From contig NZ_CALPCE010000002.1 in assembly GCF_943192945.1 (NCBI RefSeq), positions 124,001-188,000 on the forward strand: a stretch of DNA of 64,000 nt, given 5' to 3'. A program made the position numbers and the translations under genes. Source of the DNA: Anaerocaecibacter muris (GTDB taxonomy: Bacteria > Bacillota > Clostridia > Christensenellales > Pumilibacteraceae). Positions 61,417 through 64,000 of the stretch are shown here, piece after piece. The notes under the pieces are model-generated. The model was given only the letters and a program-made list of their open reading frames with translations, was not told the DNA's origin and searched no databases. Position 1 is the stretch's first letter, and the number at the start of each line of letters is the position of its first letter.

Positions 61417-63876
61417 ATGGCGCAGGGAAACGAACAAGATAACAATCAGGCGGTAGGCAAGTTGATAGTGCAGACCATGGAGGACGTAATGCGCGACTCC
61501 ATGATTCCTTATTCGGAATCGGTCATACTCGACAGAGCCTTGCCGCGCGTCGAGGACGGACTTAAACCCGTTCAGCGGCGCATACTGTACACAATGCATC
61601 AGCTCGGCATTACGCCCGATAAACCGTACCGCAAGAGCGCGCGTATCGTCGGCGACTGCTTGGGTAAACTCCACCCGCACGGCGACTCGTCCATTTATCA
61701 GGCAATGGTGCGCATGGCGCAACCGTTTAACATGGGCGCGCCGCTCGTTGACGGGCACGGCAACTTCGGGTCGGTGGACGGCGACGGCGCGGCGGCTATG
61801 CGTTATACCGAGGCGCGGCTCACTCCGCTCGCTTTGGAGCTGTTGCGCGACATCGACAAAAACACCGTTAAATGGTCGTGGAACTTCGACGATACTATCC
61901 TCGAACCGGACATACTCCCCGGGCGGTTTCCCAATCTTTTGGTGAACGGCGCGACGGGTATAGCCGTCGGGCTTGCAACCAATATCCCGCCGCACAACCT
62001 TATGGAGTCCATCGACGGCGTTATTGCGTATATCGACAATCCCAGAATTACGCTTAAAGAAATTATGAAGATTGTTAAGGGTCCCGACTTCCCGACGGGC
62101 GGCGTGATTATCCCGACGGAGCTTGCGCACGCTTACGAAACGGGCAAGGGCAAAGTCGCCATCCGCGCCAAACTCCATATCGAAAACGACAACGACAAAA
62201 AGATTATCGTTATAGACGAAATACCTTACGGCGTAAACAAATCGCAGCTTTTGGAAAGCATAATAAAAGTGCGCGAGGACAAGAAAGGCGTGCTGTCGGG
62301 CATTACCGACGTAGTGGACGAATCCGACCGCGTGGGCATGCGCGCCGTCATAAAAATCAAGCGCGACAGCGACCCCAAAGAGATTATCAACGCGCTGTTT
62401 AAGTATACCAACCTCGCCACAAACTTCTCGTTCAACATGGTCGCAATCGCCGACGGCAAACCCCAGCTCATGGGCTTGCTCGACATAATCGCGTACTATG
62501 TCAACTATCAACGCGAAGTCGTTCTGCGCCGAACGAAGTACGAACTGGACGCGGCAAGAAAGCGCGAGCATATTTTGGAAGGGCTTGTCATAGCCGTTCG
62601 CAATATAGACGAAGTTATAAAAATCATCAAGGCAAGCCCTAATACGACCGCCGCGAAAGAAGCGTTGCGCAAGCGGTTCGAGCTGTCGGAAGTACAGGCG
62701 CAAGCCGTTTTGGACATGCGCCTCGCGCGGCTTACGCACTTGGAAATATTTAAGCTCGAAAAGGAGCTTGCGGACGTCAGAAGCGAAATAGCGCGGCTTG
62801 AAGCGATTATCGCGTCCAAGAAACTGCAAATGGAGCTTGTAAAAACCGAGCTTTTGGGCATAAGAAAGCAGTACCGTGAAAACCGCAAATCGGCTATCGT
62901 TCAGTCCGTCGAACAGTACGTTATTCCGAGCGACGACGAAAAACCGACGTTCGAGTACGTCGTTGCCGCCAATGCGAATAAACAGCTCAAAAAGATGCTT
63001 GTCAAAAACTTTACAATGGCGACAAAGGACTTTACCGACACTTCCACGCTCAACGAAATTTGCAACTGTATTGTGCGCGCGAAGTCCACGGACAGGGTTT
63101 TCTGCTTTACCAACCTCGGCAACTGCTACAAGATAGACGTAGAGGCTATACCCGACGGCAAGTGGCGCGAAAAGGGCGCGGACCTCAAAAAGATTGTCGC
63201 GGACGCGGTGGACGGCGAATATCCCGTGTACATGCGCCTCGTCGAGGAAAAACTGCCCAAGGGCAATATCCTGTTCTATACCAAACTCGGCATGGTCAAA
63301 AAGTCGCCGTGGAGCGAATACGGCGTGGTCAAGTCGGCGTTTGCCGCGACCAAACTGCGCGACGGCGACTGCGTCATAGCCATGGAGGACGAGGCGGAAG
63401 GCGCGTCGCTTATGATAGTCACCAAGTACGGCATGTGTCTTAACGCCGATATGTCGGACGTGCCCGCGCAAAACCGTATCGCTACGGGCGTAAGGTGCAT
63501 GTCGCTCGGCGAGGGCGACGAGTGCGTGCTCATTAAGCAGGTCAACGGCGACGGCGAAATCGCGCTGTGTACCGACCGCGGTTTTGCAAAACGCATACTC
63601 GTCAGTCAAATCGATGTAATGGGCAGATACCGCAAGGGCATTAAGATTATCGACTTTGCCAAGGGCAAGACCGATAACGGCAAGTGTATCGCCTATGCCG
63701 CGATAGTCACCGTTCCGTTCAAAGTCGTGCTCAACGTGGACGACGAATATCTGACCGCGTATTCGACCGAGAACTTTACGATAGAAAACCGCACGCACGG
63801 CGGCAAGCCGTTGCTTAAAGGCAGACACAGCGTCGCCGCGGGCTATGCTTATAACGATAAACTGATTAACGGATAA
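61417..63876 (+). CDS. Type IIA DNA topoisomerase subunit A (ParC/GyrA)
   Basis: An 819-residue breakage-reunion subunit. [53 protein letters not shown] (catalytic Tyr in RYTEAR) and a six-blade-type C-terminal domain are present. The C-terminal domain has no QRRGGKG GyrA box, and its first blade ends [12 protein letters not shown], similar to Gram-positive ParC (PD..W.D.G). The N-terminal part, with [14 protein letters not shown], is more GyrA-like, so the type is mixed; I favour a decatenating ParC-like role. The quinolone-site segment reads GDSSIYQ, with Gln in place of the usual acidic residue. GAGGA precedes the ATG. Confidence 0.92.
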   Translation: MAQGNEQDNNQAVGKLIVQTMEDVMRDSMIPYSESVILDRALPRVEDGLKPVQRRILYTMHQLGITPDKPYRKSARIVGDCLGKLHPHGDSSIYQAMVRMAQPFNMGAPLVDGHGNFGSVDGDGAAAMRYTEARLTPLALELLRDIDKNTVKWSWNFDDTILEPDILPGRFPNLLVNGATGIAVGLATNIPPHNLMESIDGVIAYIDNPRITLKEIMKIVKGPDFPTGGVIIPTELAHAYETGKGKVAIRAKLHIENDNDKKIIVIDEIPYGVNKSQLLESIIKVREDKKGVLSGITDVVDESDRVGMRAVIKIKRDSDPKEIINALFKYTNLATNFSFNMVAIADGKPQLMGLLDIIAYYVNYQREVVLRRTKYELDAARKREHILEGLVIAVRNIDEVIKIIKASPNTTAAKEALRKRFELSEVQAQAVLDMRLARLTHLEIFKLEKELADVRSEIARLEAIIASKKLQMELVKTELLGIRKQYRENRKSAIVQSVEQYVIPSDDEKPTFEYVVAANANKQLKKMLVKNFTMATKDFTDTSTLNEICNCIVRAKSTDRVFCFTNLGNCYKIDVEAIPDGKWREKGADLKKIVADAVDGEYPVYMRLVEEKLPKGNILFYTKLGMVKKSPWSEYGVVKSAFAATKLRDGDCVIAMEDEAEGASLMIVTKYGMCLNADMSDVPAQNRIATGVRCMSLGEGDECVLIKQVNGDGEIALCTDRGFAKRILVSQIDVMGRYRKGIKIIDFAKGKTDNGKCIAYAAIVTVPFKVVLNVDDEYLTAYSTENFTIENRTHGGKPLLKGRHSVAAGYAYNDKLING

Positions 63877-63924
63877 ATAATAAACAAAAATAAAAAGATA
63901 ATAGATAAGAGATAAAAATTGAGG

Positions 63925-63955
63925 AAGGCTTGCGCACAGCGCAAGCCTTGATTTT
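63925..63955 (+). terminator. Terminator after the topoisomerase genes
   Basis: A perfect 11-bp stem (63925-63935 with 63939-63949), 3-nt loop, then GATTTTATT. Confidence 0.85.
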
Positions 63956-63976
63956 ATTAGAAAAGGAATGCTTATA

Positions 63977-64000
63977 CCCCCCATCATTCCGAGCCTGTCG
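63977..64000 (-). repeat. Extragenic repeat at the window edge (A unit on minus strand, partial)
   Basis: Read on the minus strand it is CGACAGGCTCGGAATGATGG followed by G residues, the last part of an A unit. The rest lies outside the window. Confidence 0.8.

Noticed and set aside
61372-63987. 871-codon open frame on the minus strand
   Set aside because: It is the complement of the topoisomerase A gene in a high-GC codon frame, has no domain signature, and is flanked by no ribosome site.

Overview
The window looks like a chromosomal contig from an uncultivated, gut-type member of the Clostridia (Firmicutes). Evidence: Gram-positive-style ribosome binding sites (AAGGAG/GGAGG) and many consensus TTGACA/TATAAT promoters with 17-nt spacers; a single-chain purL with a C-terminal glutaminase and purE-C-M-N-H-D-L order; a LicD/CDP-polyol type surface polysaccharide locus; and phiLC3- and BhlA-type holins. 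An affiliation near Christensenellales is only an impression from protein style. Coding regions are moderately GC-rich with strong GCG/GAC codon preference, except for an AT-richer capsule core at about 33.4-39.1 kb.

Layout. 0-0.4 kb: 3' end of a tyrosine integrase abutting a tRNA-Arg(CCT), so an integrated element probably extends off the left edge. 0.66-1.8 kb: membrane-anchored alpha/beta hydrolase. 2.0-13.5 kb: a compact podovirus-like morphogenesis block (terminase, portal, scaffold-like protein, capsid, connector-like and tail proteins, a coiled-coil protein and two different holins). It contains no recognisable integrase, replication, endolysin or tail-fibre gene, and an SH3-type membrane protein sits on the opposite strand. 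13.7-19.2 kb: a phosphorelay of hybrid histidine kinase, REC-HD-GYP-GGDEF protein and stand-alone Hpt protein. 19.3-20.3 kb: a small coiled-coil protein and mscL with an extended C-terminus.

20.5-39.1 kb: a 20-gene surface polysaccharide operon behind a promoter with a 225-nt leader. It encodes an aminotransferase, an initiating sugar-phosphate transferase fused to an ATP-grasp domain, a HAD hydrolase, glycosyltransferases, CapE/F/G-type enzymes (UDP-L-FucNAc synthesis), a LicD/cytidylyltransferase/dehydrogenase/pentulose-phosphate epimerase set that suggests a CDP-pentitol pathway, a polymerase candidate and a flippase. 39.2-41.4 kb (minus strand): PP2C phosphatase and Ser/Thr kinase. 41.6-52.3 kb: purine operon purE-C-M-N-orf-H-D-L, with no purF, purK or purB. 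52.4-55.1 kb: three proteins of unknown function, one apparently translated from a leaderless mRNA. 55.2-57.0 kb: extragenic repeats, an XRE regulator, a divergent candidate small RNA with its own promoter, operator-like palindrome and terminator, and murG. 57.2-58.6 kb: a lipase-like hydrolase and trmL. 58.6-59.3 kb: a tandem array of extragenic repeats. 59.4-63.9 kb: type IIA topoisomerase B and A subunits (ParE/ParC-like), then a terminator and one more repeat at the right edge.

The findings I consider most likely to be new are the XRE-linked structured RNA (55.8-56.0 kb), the reduced podovirus module with paired holins, the sugar transferase/ATP-grasp fusion with its operon partners, and the pentitol branch carrying its own epimerase.
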